Assembly (NCBI GenBank): GCA_963848825.1
Contig: CAWKFA010000015.1
Location: forward strand, 1,953,436-2,017,435
Direction: 5' to 3'
Length of the DNA stretch: 64,000 nucleotides
Source of the DNA: CAVVSQ01 sp963848825
Lineage (GTDB): Bacteria > Planctomycetota > Planctomycetia > Gemmatales > Gemmataceae
The notes under the pieces are model-generated. The model saw only the letters and a list, made by a program, of their open reading frames with translations. It was not told where the DNA came from and ran no database searches. The number at the start of each line of letters is the position of its first letter. Position 1 is the stretch's first letter. Below are positions 18,345 to 27,731 of the stretch, piece after piece. The position numbers and the translations under genes were made by a program.

Positions 18345-19826
18345 TCACACGATGGGCAAACCAACACGCCGCGTTGGCGGGTGGGCGCCGGCGTCACCAG
18401 CACTATTGGGGAACTCGTTCATGCCGTCGACACCGATGCGGTCCGCCGTGTGTACGTTGCCGAACAGCGTGAAGGAGGTGGCTTCCACGATGTCGACCGT
18501 TACCGTCCGCCCGATCAGGCGCGGATTGCCGTCAAAAACGACGATATGGTCCGACATGGTGCGGCCGGTAAGCTGTTTTGGCCCCGACCCTTCGTGCTTC
18601 AGGGCGCTTTTACTCAACCCCTCGACCAGCACTTCGAAACGCCGGCCAACCAGCCGCAGATGGTCTTGCAAACTGGAGGCATTTTGCACGGCCAGCAGAT
18701 CATTGTTGCGGCGTTTCTTTACCTCCTCGGCAACGTCGTCCGCGTGCAACTCATGGCCTTTGGTGCCGGGGCGTGGGCTGTACTTGAAGATAAAACTATT
18801 CTTGAACCCACTCGCGCGAACCAGGTCGCAACTGCGCTGGAAAGATTCTTCCGTCTCCCCGCAGAAACCGACGATAAAGTCGCTGCTGATGGCCACGTCC
18901 GGGATGATTTCGCGGCAGCGGGCCAGCATGTCGCGGTAATATTCCACGGTGTATTGCCGCTTCATCCGTTTGAGTACGTCGTTGCACCCGGACTGGGCGG
19001 GGACGTGCAAATAGGGACAAACCTTCGGCAAATCCCGTACGGCCTCAAGCAGGTCGTCGCTCATGTCCTTGGGAAAGTTGGTGATGAACTTGATGCGTTC
19101 GAGGCCGGGAGTGTCGTGGATCCGCGCCAGCAGGTCGGACAGGCGCTCGACCCGGCCGTCGCCGCGCGGATATTTGTAGCTATTGACGGTCTGGCCCAGG
19201 AAAGTGATCTCCTTGCAACCTTCGCCGGCAAGCTGCGCCACCTCCGCCGCGATGTGTTCGGGCGGACGGCTTTGTTCGGGCCCGCGCACGCTTGGCACAA
19301 TGCAGTACGTGCAGAATTTGTCGCAGCCTATCATGATGCGTACATAGGCCTGAAAGGGAGATGGCCGCATCGAGGGGTCACGCATCGGATCGTAACTTGT
19401 GAAGCTGCGCTCGACTTCAAGGCGTGCCTCGGTCCGCTCCAAGCTGACGGCGACCTGCAGGTCGCCGGTCCTGTTGACCTCCTCGATCAATTCGGGCAAA
19501 CGCGCGAGTTGCCCCGTGCCGCAGATGATATCGACGTACGGCGCCCGGCGGCGAATGAGTTCCTGGTCCTTTTGCGCCATGCAGCCCAGCACGCCAATGA
19601 TCTTTTTGGGATGTTTCTTTTTATGGCCGCGTAAACGGCCAAGCTGGCTATAGATTTTGTCCTCGGCATGCTGGCGCACGCTGCAGGTATTGAAAAGGAT
19701 GACGTCGGCGGTTTCCAGCTCGTGCGTCAATTCAAAACCTTGCCGGCGCAGACTGCCCACGACTAACTCGCTATCGAGCACATTCATCTGGCAGCCGACC
19801 GTTTCGATGTAAAGCTTTTTTGTCAT
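18345..19826 (-). CDS. miaB: tRNA-2-methylthio-N6-dimethylallyladenosine synthase
   Basis: 493 residues, intact. Radical-SAM methylthiotransferase acting on i6A37 of tRNA. N-terminal UPF0004 domain begins YIETVGCQMNVLDSE and contains NTCSVRQHAEDK and GVLGCMAQ, the three Cys of the auxiliary Fe-S cluster. The radical-SAM CxxxCxxC is CDKFCTYC, followed by VPSVRGPEQSR, and LGQTVNSY, LHVPAQSGCNDVLKRM and DFIVGFCGETEE support MiaB rather than RimO. A TRAM domain closes the protein. The ATG overlaps the fmt stop by 4 bases (ATGA); a longer in-frame start inside fmt is rejected. Confidence 0.95.
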   Translation of the reverse strand: MTKKLYIETVGCQMNVLDSELVVGSLRRQGFELTHELETADVILFNTCSVRQHAEDKIYSQLGRLRGHKKKHPKKIIGVLGCMAQKDQELIRRRAPYVDIICGTGQLARLPELIEEVNRTGDLQVAVSLERTEARLEVERSFTSYDPMRDPSMRPSPFQAYVRIMIGCDKFCTYCIVPSVRGPEQSRPPEHIAAEVAQLAGEGCKEITFLGQTVNSYKYPRGDGRVERLSDLLARIHDTPGLERIKFITNFPKDMSDDLLEAVRDLPKVCPYLHVPAQSGCNDVLKRMKRQYTVEYYRDMLARCREIIPDVAISSDFIVGFCGETEESFQRSCDLVRASGFKNSFIFKYSPRPGTKGHELHADDVAEEVKKRRNNDLLAVQNASSLQDHLRLVGRRFEVLVEGLSKSALKHEGSGPKQLTGRTMSDHIVVFDGNPRLIGRTVTVDIVEATSFTLFGNVHTADRIGVDGMNEFPNSAGDAGAHPPTRRVGLPIV

Positions 19827-20818
19827 GAGTTTTTGTCGTCCTGCGGACCGCCAAGGCGCCAGCCGTCGGCAATAGGACTGCCGCGTAGAAAATCCATCGC
19901 TGTCATACGTCGTTTGCCGGCTGGCTGCAACTCCAGGATTTCTACCTGATCGCCAGCGCCAGTTTCCACGTAAAGGTGCGGCGCCTCGGCAGGCTGGCGC
20001 AGCAGGCCGGCCCGCGCGCCGACCAGAGGTACCGTGGCGCCCACCACCTCGCTGACCCGGCAAAGCAACATGCGTAAGGGGGGTTCGCCAGGCCGATGCA
20101 AAAAGGTATAGGCCGTGGGCCATGGTTGCATGGCGCGGATATGGTTGCAAACCGCTTCGGCGGGCCGCGTCCAGTCGATGAGCCCATTCTCTTTGGTCAG
20201 CTTGGGTGCTTTGGTGATGAGGCTTTTATCTTGCGGCATGCCGGTGGCTTTGCCGTCGACGATGTTGGCAATGACTTGCAGGGCCAGGCGAGCGCCCATC
20301 GGCGCGAGGCGTTCCTCGAGCTCACCGGCTGTTTCCTCTGGACCGATGGGCGTTGTTTCCCGCGCCAGCACGTCGCCCGCGTCGAGCGCTGTCGACATGC
20401 GGATGATGGACACGCCGGTTTCTTTTTCTCCGTGGTAGATGGCCCAGGCAATGGGAGCGGCGCCGCGATACTTGGGCAACAGCGAGGCGTGCACGTTGAT
20501 GCCGCCCGCCGGCGCGACGCCAAGCACCTCTCTGGAAAGTATTTGCCCATAAGCAGCGACTACCAGAAGGTCAGGCTGCCACTTTTTGAGTTCCGCCACG
20601 CCCTCGGCAGTGTTGATCGATTCTGGCTGCCAGACAGGCACACCGCGTTCCCGCGCCAGCTCTTTCATGCCGCGGCGCGCTTGCCGGGTGCTGCCGCGCT
20701 CCTTGCCGGTTACGCGATCCGGCTGCGTAACCAGGCCAACGGTCTGGTGGCTACTCGCCAAAATTGCCGCGAAGGTAGGTTCCGCGAAAGAACCCGTGCC
20801 CATCATCACGAGGCGCAT
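19823..20818 (-). CDS. fmt: Methionyl-tRNA formyltransferase
   Basis: 331 residues, intact. Formylates initiator Met-tRNA with 10-formyl-THF. Landmarks: start RLVMMGTGSFAEPTFAAIL (usual FMGTPxFAxxxL), NVHASLLPKYRGAAPIAWAI with the catalytic Asn-His, and MSTALDAGDVL with the catalytic Asp, followed by the C-terminal OB-like domain (GLIDWTRPAEAVCNHIRAM). Lies directly after def and overlaps miaB by 4 bases; def-fmt pairing is standard because deformylase acts on Fmt's product. Confidence 0.95.
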   Translation of the reverse strand: MRLVMMGTGSFAEPTFAAILASSHQTVGLVTQPDRVTGKERGSTRQARRGMKELARERGVPVWQPESINTAEGVAELKKWQPDLLVVAAYGQILSREVLGVAPAGGINVHASLLPKYRGAAPIAWAIYHGEKETGVSIIRMSTALDAGDVLARETTPIGPEETAGELEERLAPMGARLALQVIANIVDGKATGMPQDKSLITKAPKLTKENGLIDWTRPAEAVCNHIRAMQPWPTAYTFLHRPGEPPLRMLLCRVSEVVGATVPLVGARAGLLRQPAEAPHLYVETGAGDQVEILELQPAGKRRMTAMDFLRGSPIADGWRLGGPQDDKNS

Positions 20819-20852
20819 CTTGCATCCGAAAAATATGTTTTATGCCGCTAAT

Positions 20853-21429
20853 CTACGCTTGCGTTTCCAGGGCCGCCAAAAGCTTCTCGATCTCGAATTC
20901 AGCCGGTATTTCGCCCTTTTCTTGCGCCCGCGAAAGAGGCGCTCGAAGTTCTTTACCGACGAGCGGCTGGCCAGCTTGGCGATGGGCCCCATCATGTCGA
21001 TAAAGAGGACGCCGTTGAGGTGATCGATCTCGTGCTGCCAGGCCCGGGCTTCGAGGTCCTCGACGGTCCGTTCCACAAGGTTGCCCTTGAGATCGTAGGC
21101 CTGAATCTTGATCGTTTTCGAGCGGCGAATTTTCTGGTAGAGTCCGGGAAAGCTCAGGCAGCCTTCCTCGTCCTCCATGAAGCCTTTGCGCTCGACGATC
21201 GCCGGGTTCAAGAATACTTCTTCGCGTTCCGGTTGTTTGGGGTCTCCGGTAACATTCATGACCAGTAGCTGAAATGGCAGCGCCACCTGCGGCGCGGCCA
21301 GCCCCAGGCCGGCGCCTCATACATCAGGTCTTTCATTTCCCCGATGTGAAGTTGCAGCTTTTTATCGATACACGACACCGGCGTGGCCGCATGGCGCAAA
21401 GCCGGATGTGGATAATGCACTATTTTCAT
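20853..21429 (-). CDS. def: Peptide deformylase, twice frameshifted
   Basis: About 192 residues reconstructed from MKIVHYPHPALRHAATPV. Removes the formyl group from nascent proteins; metal-dependent. Motif 1 GLAAPQ appears only when the frame is corrected near 21310-21320 (LGLAAPQVALPFQ); motif 2 is EGCLSFPG; motif 3 is WQHEIDHLNGVLF (HExxH). A second shift near 20895-20920 restores the usual tail EKGEIPAEFEIEKLLAALETQA-type ending with stop at 20853. Divergent from pxpB, with 87 bases between the starts; a TATAAT-like -10 (21448-21453, minus) precedes it. Confidence 0.88.
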
Positions 21430-21516
21430 AAGTTCTTCCTTGTCCTCATTATATTCAGAATAGGCGGCAATCGGTTGCCGGTTTACCTTTTCCGTCAAGA
21501 CTTTGGCGAGGGTTTC

Positions 21517-22164
21517 GTGGCACTCCATCCCCTGGGCGATCAAGCCGTGCTGGCTTACTGCACTGACGAAATGGCGGCGACACGCTTCGCCAGCACCGTC
21601 CGGCACGCGGCCCTCCCCTGGGTCGTGGATGTCGTCCAGGCGTACACCAGTGTCGCCATTTTCTACGATTTGGCGTGCATTGACTACCCGGAGGCCTCAA
21701 AATCAATTGCGAGTCTGGAGATCGCGCCGCCCGGCGACAGCGGGCCAGGCCCCGTGTTCAAGATCCCCTGTTGTTACCAGCTTGGCCTCGATTGGCCGCG
21801 GTTGGAGAAATATACGGGTTTGGCCAGGGATGAGATAGTTCGCTTGCACAGCGAAACGATCTATACGGTCTACGCCATCGGCTTTTGCCCCGGCTTTCCT
21901 TATCTTGGGTATTTGCCGGCGCAATTGGTCGGCGTGCCTCGTCTTGCCGCACCGCGTATCAAGGTCGCCGCCGGCAGCATCGGCCTGACTGGCCGCCAGA
22001 CAGGGATCTATACGGAGGAGCGCCCTGGCGGCTGGAACATCGTGGGCCGAACTCCCCTTGAGCTGGTGAATGTCAGCAAGGGGTACTTCCCCTTAAAAAC
22101 AGGGGATCGGGTGCAGTTCGTCCCGATCTCGCGCCAAGAGTTTGCCGTTTTCGACTCAGCCTGA
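21517..22164 (+). CDS. pxpB: 5-oxoprolinase subunit B / KipI family protein
   Basis: 215 residues if started at the GTG at 21517, which gives the usual length (E. coli PxpB 218) and the usual opening (V)ALHPLGDQAVLAYC; a longer upstream reading overlaps def and is not supported. Signature GFCPGFPYLGYLP and IAAGSIGLTGRQTGIYTEERPGGWNIVGRTP are those of the PxpB/KipI domain. With PxpA and PxpC it hydrolyses 5-oxoproline to glutamate; neither partner is in this window. Preceded by GGCGAGGG as a weak Shine-Dalgarno. Confidence 0.87.
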   Translation: MALHPLGDQAVLAYCTDEMAATRFASTVRHAALPWVVDVVQAYTSVAIFYDLACIDYPEASKSIASLEIAPPGDSGPGPVFKIPCCYQLGLDWPRLEKYTGLARDEIVRLHSETIYTVYAIGFCPGFPYLGYLPAQLVGVPRLAAPRIKVAAGSIGLTGRQTGIYTEERPGGWNIVGRTPLELVNVSKGYFPLKTGDRVQFVPISRQEFAVFDSA

Positions 22165-22216
22165 CAATGAAAAACACCTTTTTTTGGGACAAAGCAGCCC
22201 TGTCGGCGTCCTTTTC

Positions 22217-22715
22217 ATGATGGACCCAACTGTCCTCGGTCAACTGGTGGACGAACACGCCGCGGCCCTCGAGCTTTACGCGCGGCAGTGGAGCGACGCG
22301 CCGGAAGATATCGTTCAGGAAGCCTTTCTTCGGCTGGTAGTGCAGACGAGGCCGCCACGCAACGTTGTTTCCTGGTTGTTCCGCGTCGTGCGCAACCAGG
22401 CCATCAGTGGGTTACGCTCGGCGCAGCGCCGCCGCAAGCATGAAACGTGCGCCGCGGAACGGCAGCCGCAATTATTATTTGCCGACACGGGCGCCGCTCC
22501 CGATGGGGAGACGGCAGCACGGCGTCTTGCAAACCTTGCCGGACGAACAGCGTGAAGCGATCACGCTCCATCTCTGGGGCGGGCTGACGTTCGTCGAGGT
22601 TGCCGAGGTGATGGACAGTTCCGCGAGCACCGTTCATCGCTGGTACCTGGCCGGTTTAAACCTCCTGCGCGAAAGGTTGGACGTACCATGTCCGGGCCCG
22701 ACGAAAAAGAGCTGA
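22217..22715 (+). CDS. ECF-type RNA polymerase sigma factor, frameshifted
   Basis: About 165 residues reconstructed. Region 2: PEDIVQEAFLRLVVQ and NVVSWLFRVVRNQAISGLRSAQRR; region 4: LPDEQREAITLHLWGGLTFVEVAEVMDSSASTVHRWYLAGLNLLRERL, the helix-turn-helix for -35 recognition. The two parts lie in different frames, joined near 22515-22525. Its end overlaps the next gene by 28 bases, and that gene encodes a single-TM protein that probably acts as anti-sigma or membrane partner. Start is one of two adjacent ATGs (22217 or 22220). Confidence 0.85.
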
Positions 22716-23164
22716 ATGATCTCGAAAAATTGCTGGCCGCGCTGCCGCCTCGGCCGGCCACGCTGCATCGCGATCACCTATTATTTCGTGCCGGGCAATT
22801 GTCCATGAGGCGTTCCTGGGCATGGCCGTTGACGGCTATTGTCATGTCCTTTACGACGGTGTCGCTCGTGCTTGTCCAGGCGTTGTCGCCGGCACCCGAA
22901 CCGGTGGTCCGGGTGGTCATGGTGACCGTGCCGCAGCCCGCTCCCGTTGCCCAGCCGGATGATTCTTCGCAGAGTCCCGCGCTGTTGCCGGTGCTGGAAT
23001 CCTCAGCGCCTGCCATGTCCTATTGGCGGCTGGAACAGCAGGCGCTGCGCTTCGGCGTGGAAAGCTTGCCATCGTCGCTGTCCACGGGCGAAGAAAGTCC
23101 GCAAGCCTACCCCATCGCCAAGCCTGGCCTGTCGGCCGGCTCGCGACCTGGCCTCTTTAATTAG
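22688..23164 (+). CDS. Single-TM protein, putative anti-sigma partner
   Basis: 158 residues. A cytosolic N-terminus (residues 1-37, DEKELNDLEKLLAALPPRP) precedes one transmembrane helix (SWAWPLTAIVMSFTTVSLVLV) and a Pro/Ser-rich outer part. No zinc-binding HxxxCxxC motif is present, so it is not a canonical ZAS anti-sigma factor. The 28-base overlap with the sigma gene and the topology suggest a regulatory partner. The role is inferred from context only. Confidence 0.65.
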   Translation: MSGPDEKELNDLEKLLAALPPRPATLHRDHLLFRAGQLSMRRSWAWPLTAIVMSFTTVSLVLVQALSPAPEPVVRVVMVTVPQPAPVAQPDDSSQSPALLPVLESSAPAMSYWRLEQQALRFGVESLPSSLSTGEESPQAYPIAKPGLSAGSRPGLFN

Positions 23165-23183
23165 TCATTTTTGGAGATGCTTT

Positions 23184-24665
23184 ATGACCAGACATTCCTC
23201 TGTGCGCCGGGCGTTTTTTGTTGCCCTTGGACTAATGGCGGTGCAGGCCGGTTTCGCGTATGCCCAGGTCAGCGAAGTAAAACCGAGTAAGTCACCTGAT
23301 ATTTCCCATGCCGCGGGAGCCAGGGTGGTCAGTCTTGCCATCCACCCGGCCAAGGCACCGGTGCCGGCGCTAAAGTATTACCTCCTTCCCGAGGTGATCG
23401 ATCTTAAACCGGGCAATGCCGCCCTCTTGTATCAGCGGGCCCACAGCATGGAGTGGTGGGGGCCATTTATACGCCGCGGCGAAGCCGAAAAGATGGGCGA
23501 CTTGCTGGAATTGCCGCTGAAGAAGATGGCACGCGACAAAGTTACCCTGCTTGCCGGCCCGCTCAACGAAATCGACCTCGCGGCGCGCCGGGAGTATTGC
23601 GACTGGGAGCTGGCGCCACGCCTGCGCGAAGAGGGTTACTGGTTACTCCTGCCCGATACCCAGGGCTTCCGCCTGTATGGCCAGATGCTGGCCCTGCGGG
23701 TGCGCGTGGACATGCTTGACGGCAAGCTCGATCAGGCCGTGACGGACATGCAAAGCGGGTTTGCTCTGGGCCGGCACGTCGGCAAGGCACCGATTCTCAT
23801 TAACTCGCTCGTGGGGATGGCGATCAGCAACGTCATGCTGAATCAGGTTGAGGAATTCGTGCAACTGGAAAAAGCGCCGAACCTTTATTGGGCACTGGCC
23901 GACCTGCCGCGCCCATTCATCGACCTGCGCGGCGCGCTGCAGGGGGAAAAAGTAGGCATTACCGGGATGCTGGGAGAAATTCGGGCGGCTCTTAAAGACC
24001 CGACGATGCCGCCGATACCGATCGCCGTCTTGAAAGGATACGTAAACAAATTATCCATGATTGGCAGCTTCTCACGGAATCCCCATGCCGAGATGGACCT
24101 GGGCCTGACTTTTATCGCGGCCAAGGCGTATCCCGCCGCATCGAAATTTCTCCTGGAGAATGGCTTCAGCCACGATCAGGTTGACGCGCTACCCGTTACG
24201 CAGGTCTCGCTGATGTTCGCCATGGCTCTTTTCGATCAGGCTTTTGACGATACCTACAAATGGAACAGTTATCCCTACTGGCAGGCCAAGTCCGGATTGG
24301 CCAAAGGCCGCGTGGGCCTCAACCAGCTGTTCGAGGCGGCTCCCGAGGCCTCATTGTTGACAAAGATATTGTTGCCGTCCATCGAACACGTAATGTTCAC
24401 CAACGCTCGCCTGGAACGCCGCCTGGCCTTGCTGCAGGTCGTCGAAGCCGTGCGCCTTCATGCCAACAAGAAGACCGGCCTCCCAAAGCGGCTCGCTGAC
24501 ATTGTCGAGGTCCCCGTCCCCGTGGACCCAATTACCGGCAAGGCGTTCGAATATACGCTGGAAGGAAATCGAGCAATCCTTTACGCCCCACCACCCCCCG
24601 GCGAGACCGCGAACGAACAGAATGCCGTCCGCTACGAACTAACCCTGACAACAAAGGGCCAATAG
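23184..24665 (+). CDS. Secreted planctomycete protein of unknown function
   Basis: 493 residues with a clear signal peptide (FFVALGLMAVQAGFAYAQ, cleavage about residue 28) and TTGGAG before the ATG. Mostly helical. It contains YYLLPEVIDLKPGNAALLYQRA, which resembles the opening of several large planctomycete exported proteins, and ends with PKRLADIVEVPVPVDPITGKAFEY, a segment like the pseudopilin-type 'DPxTGKPFxY' tail. Follows the sigma/anti-sigma pair by 19 bases, so it may be its target. Function unknown. Confidence 0.7.
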   Translation: MTRHSSVRRAFFVALGLMAVQAGFAYAQVSEVKPSKSPDISHAAGARVVSLAIHPAKAPVPALKYYLLPEVIDLKPGNAALLYQRAHSMEWWGPFIRRGEAEKMGDLLELPLKKMARDKVTLLAGPLNEIDLAARREYCDWELAPRLREEGYWLLLPDTQGFRLYGQMLALRVRVDMLDGKLDQAVTDMQSGFALGRHVGKAPILINSLVGMAISNVMLNQVEEFVQLEKAPNLYWALADLPRPFIDLRGALQGEKVGITGMLGEIRAALKDPTMPPIPIAVLKGYVNKLSMIGSFSRNPHAEMDLGLTFIAAKAYPAASKFLLENGFSHDQVDALPVTQVSLMFAMALFDQAFDDTYKWNSYPYWQAKSGLAKGRVGLNQLFEAAPEASLLTKILLPSIEHVMFTNARLERRLALLQVVEAVRLHANKKTGLPKRLADIVEVPVPVDPITGKAFEYTLEGNRAILYAPPPPGETANEQNAVRYELTLTTKGQ

Positions 24666-24689
24666 CCCGAAAAAAGAAGTCTACAGCTC

Positions 24690-24911
24690 CTGGACCCTGC
24701 TGGATCGCCCGGCAGGTGAATTAGGTCTGTGGACCCCTGCCGGCTCGCCGGCAGGTGAACCAGGTCTGTAGCTAGAAAAGAGTCGTATGCAGCCCTCGGA
24801 CCCCTGCCGGCTCGCCCGGCAGGTGAACCAGGTCTGTAGCTAGAAAAGACTCGTATGCAGCCCTGGACCCCTGCCGGCTCGTCCGGCAGGTGAACCAGGT
24901 CTGTAGCTAAG
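24690..24911. repeat. Second hairpin array, inverted relatives of the 8.7-9.1 kb array
   Basis: Four units. Stems lie at 24696-24716 (degenerate), 24736-24755 (perfect CCTGCCGGC-TC-GCCGGCAGG), 24803-24823 and 24870-24890. Each is followed by TGAACCAGGTCTGTAGCTA. Reverse-complemented, this reads TAGCTACAGACCTGGTTCACC plus the stem, the same order as the first array. Against that array the fifth stem pair from the base of the loop has changed from A-T to G-C on both arms, keeping the stem paired. It lies between two same-strand genes. Confidence 0.88.
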
Positions 24912-24992
24912 AAGCATCGGTCCCCAGCCCCAAAACCGCCCCCGCAGCCGCCCGAATTACGTGATCCAAGACATCTTTTTCGAGGGTTTATC

Positions 24993-26460
24993 ATGCGTAC
25001 CACCTTGGCTTCCTTCGCTCTCCTCCTGCTCGGGTTGTCCGTGTCCGCCGGCGAAAGCGCCGGCGACCGGCATGCAAAAGCGCTGGCGCCGTTCATCGAT
25101 GACCAGACCTATTTGATCGGCCACCTTGATGTTTCTCGGCTCGATGTTGATTTTCTGGCCAAATATAGCGGTGAAGATGCGCAGAAAGTTAAAGCCATGG
25201 GCACCCTGGCCAAAAATACTTTCCTGGGTGCTGGTGGCAAGGATGTTTACGTTGTCCTCAACTGGGCCAGTCCGCTCCAGGAGGTGCTGGTCGTCGCCCC
25301 GCTCGCCAAAGGTTCCACCGCCAATGCGTTGACGGCGCTGGCTAGCCAAATCTCGGGCTATCAAGTGGAGATCAAAGACGACGTCCTGATTGCCGGGCCG
25401 CCCAAAATGATGGCGCGCCTCAAAGAGTTTAAAGCCAAGGCGATGCCGGAGTGGGCCCTGGGCTTTGCTGCCGTTGGTGACGCTGCCGCGCAAGTGGTGT
25501 TTGTGCCCCCCTTCGCTCTGAAACGCGCACTGGTCGAGAACTATCCCGTGCTGCCCAAGGAACTGGGTGGTGTCAATACCGCCAACCTCGATTTCAAATG
25601 GGTAGCCCTCGGGGCCAACCCCAGCGACAAGTTGACCGCCAAAAGTAGTACTTCAGGCAATCAACGCCCAGGCAGCCCAGGAAATTGGCAAAGTCGCGCA
25701 GCGCGGCCTGGAGGTGGCAAGCAAGGATAAGCAGGCCCAAAAGGCGTTTCCCGATCTAAACAGGGTGATCGAGGGCCTGAAACCCAAAGTGCAGGGCGAA
25801 CAGGTAAGCATCAACCTGACCGACAATAAAGCCGGCGATATGCTGTTGGTGCTTGTCCAAAAACAGCGGGACGCGGCCGGCCGAGTACAATCGATCAACA
25901 ACCTCAAACAGCTGGCACTGGCAATGCATGTTTATCATGACGCCTTCAAGTCGTTTCCGGCGGCGGCAACCTTCGATGCGCAGGGCAAGCCCCTTTTGAG
26001 CTGGCGCGTCCAGATCCTGCCCTTCATCGAGCAGGATGCCCTGTACAAGGAATTTCGCCAGGATGAACCGTGGGACAGCGAACATAACAAGAAACTGATT
26101 GGGCGAATGCCCCGTACTTTTGCCAGCCCGGCGCAAATGAATGCGGGTGAAGGCAAGACCGTTTATCTCGCGCCCGTCGGACCCAAGACCATTTTTGGCG
26201 GCAAAACGGGGATGCCCCTTCAGAAGATCACGGATGGAACCAGCAATACGATCATGATCCTGGAGGTCGCTGACGATCGAGCCGTCTACTGGACGCAGCC
26301 GGGCGACTACAAAATCGATGACCAGAACCCAGCCGCTGGCCTGTTCCGCCCGGGCGTACCCAGTACGGCTGCCGCTTTCGCGGATGGCTCGGTTCGCCGA
26401 CTCACGGATATGATTACGGCCGCGGCGCTGACGAGCGCTGTATACGGCCAATGGAGGTGA
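24993..26460 (+). CDS. DUF1559-domain secreted protein, frameshifted
   Basis: About 488 residues reconstructed. Signal peptide MRTTLASFALLLLGLSVSAG, then a 200-residue region beginning LAPFIDDQTYLIGHLDVSRLD, then the DUF1559 domain: NNLKQLALAMHVYHDAFKSFPAAA, LSWRVQILPFIEQDALYKEF, ITDGTSNTIMILEV and the end FADGSVRRL. The break is an extra A in the AAAA run at 25641-25644; removing one A gives AKVVLQAINAQAAQEIG. Unlike the classical pilin-like members, the domain here follows a large N-terminal part and is not preceded by a pilin helix. Confidence 0.85.
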
Positions 26461-26507
26461 AGCGATCCGAGATGAGGAGAGACCCTGAGGTAACGACCGC
26501 GCTAAAT

Positions 26508-27601
26508 TTATTCGGCACCGGCTGGCTGGTAGCGGCTCAAATAATAAGCTGCCAGCCAGCGTACCGTTCGCGCTCGGATCTTGTTCCGCCATGTCGGTGA
26601 GGCAATCACGCAGGTCAGCCTGGGGCTGAGCAACGGCGGCACGGATGGCCGCCGCCCGCACGGCCGGCGCGGGATCTTGACATAGCCGTCGCAGCCAAAT
26701 GCCAGGATCGAGGTCGGGCGCCTTGCGCAAATGCTGGAATACTTGCAGGCGTGCATCGGGCCGTTCAGCACTGATATAACGGGCCAGCACGATATGGCTC
26801 TCTTGCAAGCCACGGCTGCGCAGGGCCAACTCGCACATCGTTTGCACTTCCTCGTCGGCGTCGTGCAGCGAGGGTAGCAGCCCTTCATCACTGACCAGGT
26901 CCCGCGCCGCGCTCAGCGCCACCAGGGCGGCTTTGCGGACCGACGCGCTGGTATCCTTGAGAAACGGCACGACCCTGGCCAGCACTTCATTTTCCTGACG
27001 CAGCGGCGGGCGCAAGATCAACTGAATGGCCGCGACGCGCACGGCGTCGTCCCCTGATTTCAAACCGTCCCGCGCAAGGGCACGGCACTGTTCGAGCCAC
27101 CGCCCGGGAGTCTCATGCTCGAGCAAGGCCGCGCCAAGCTGCAACGCGCCAACGGCTGGCTCGGTGCCCTTGATCGCCAGCGCGAAGATACTCCCCGCCA
27201 GCCGTACGACGTCTGATTGCGGCTGCTGTTTGGCCCGTGTTTTTTTCAGCAATAGGACTGGGAACCTGCAAGGCGCAATGCTTCCCTGCAGGGCTCATGC
27301 CCTGGAAACGTGCCGTAATCTCCTCCAGCAGCGGCACCGAGCGCGGATCTGCCTCGGCCCACGAGCCTACCAGGCCGACCAGGGCATACTCCGAATTGTC
27401 GCAGACTTTTTTATCGGCGCAGTCAAGATTGGTTAAAAGATAGGGGAGAGCGGCTTCGTCCAGGGCGATCACGTTGGCTACGCAGCTTCCCAGGTTGACG
27501 TCCGTCGCTTGCGCTAGCTGGTTTACGTAATATCGCGCCAGCAGCGGCCGGTGCAACCACCACGCCGCTCCACCTAAAACGCCGAGAATCACCAGTCCCA
27601 T
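26508..27601 (-). CDS. HEAT-repeat protein with N-terminal membrane anchor, frameshifted
   Basis: About 365 residues reconstructed. One N-terminal helix (MGLVILGVLGGAAWWL) anchors it. HEAT-like repeats follow, e.g. DDAVRVAAIQLILRPPLRQENEVLARVVPFL, TSASVRKAALVALSAARDL and DEEVQTMCELALRSRGL, consistent with protein-protein scaffolding. Frames change near 27250 and near 26560-26575; the second restores RWLAAYYLSRYQPAG and a stop at 26508. ATG at 27599-27601 is chosen; a TTG two codons upstream is possible. Convergent with the DUF1559 gene. Confidence 0.7.
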
Positions 27602-27731
27602 CAGCAACGGTCGGCGCGCATGCTCAGCCCCTTTTGGGCGGGACTATAGGCGTGCTGATGCCGCCAGGACAAGAGCAAAGTTCGGTAGTATTCTGGGATG
27701 CGTTGCCAGGGGAGGCGCTCATCGCGCACGA

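Noticed and set aside
18330..19634. 434-codon plus-strand reading frame
   Set aside because: Antisense shadow of miaB.
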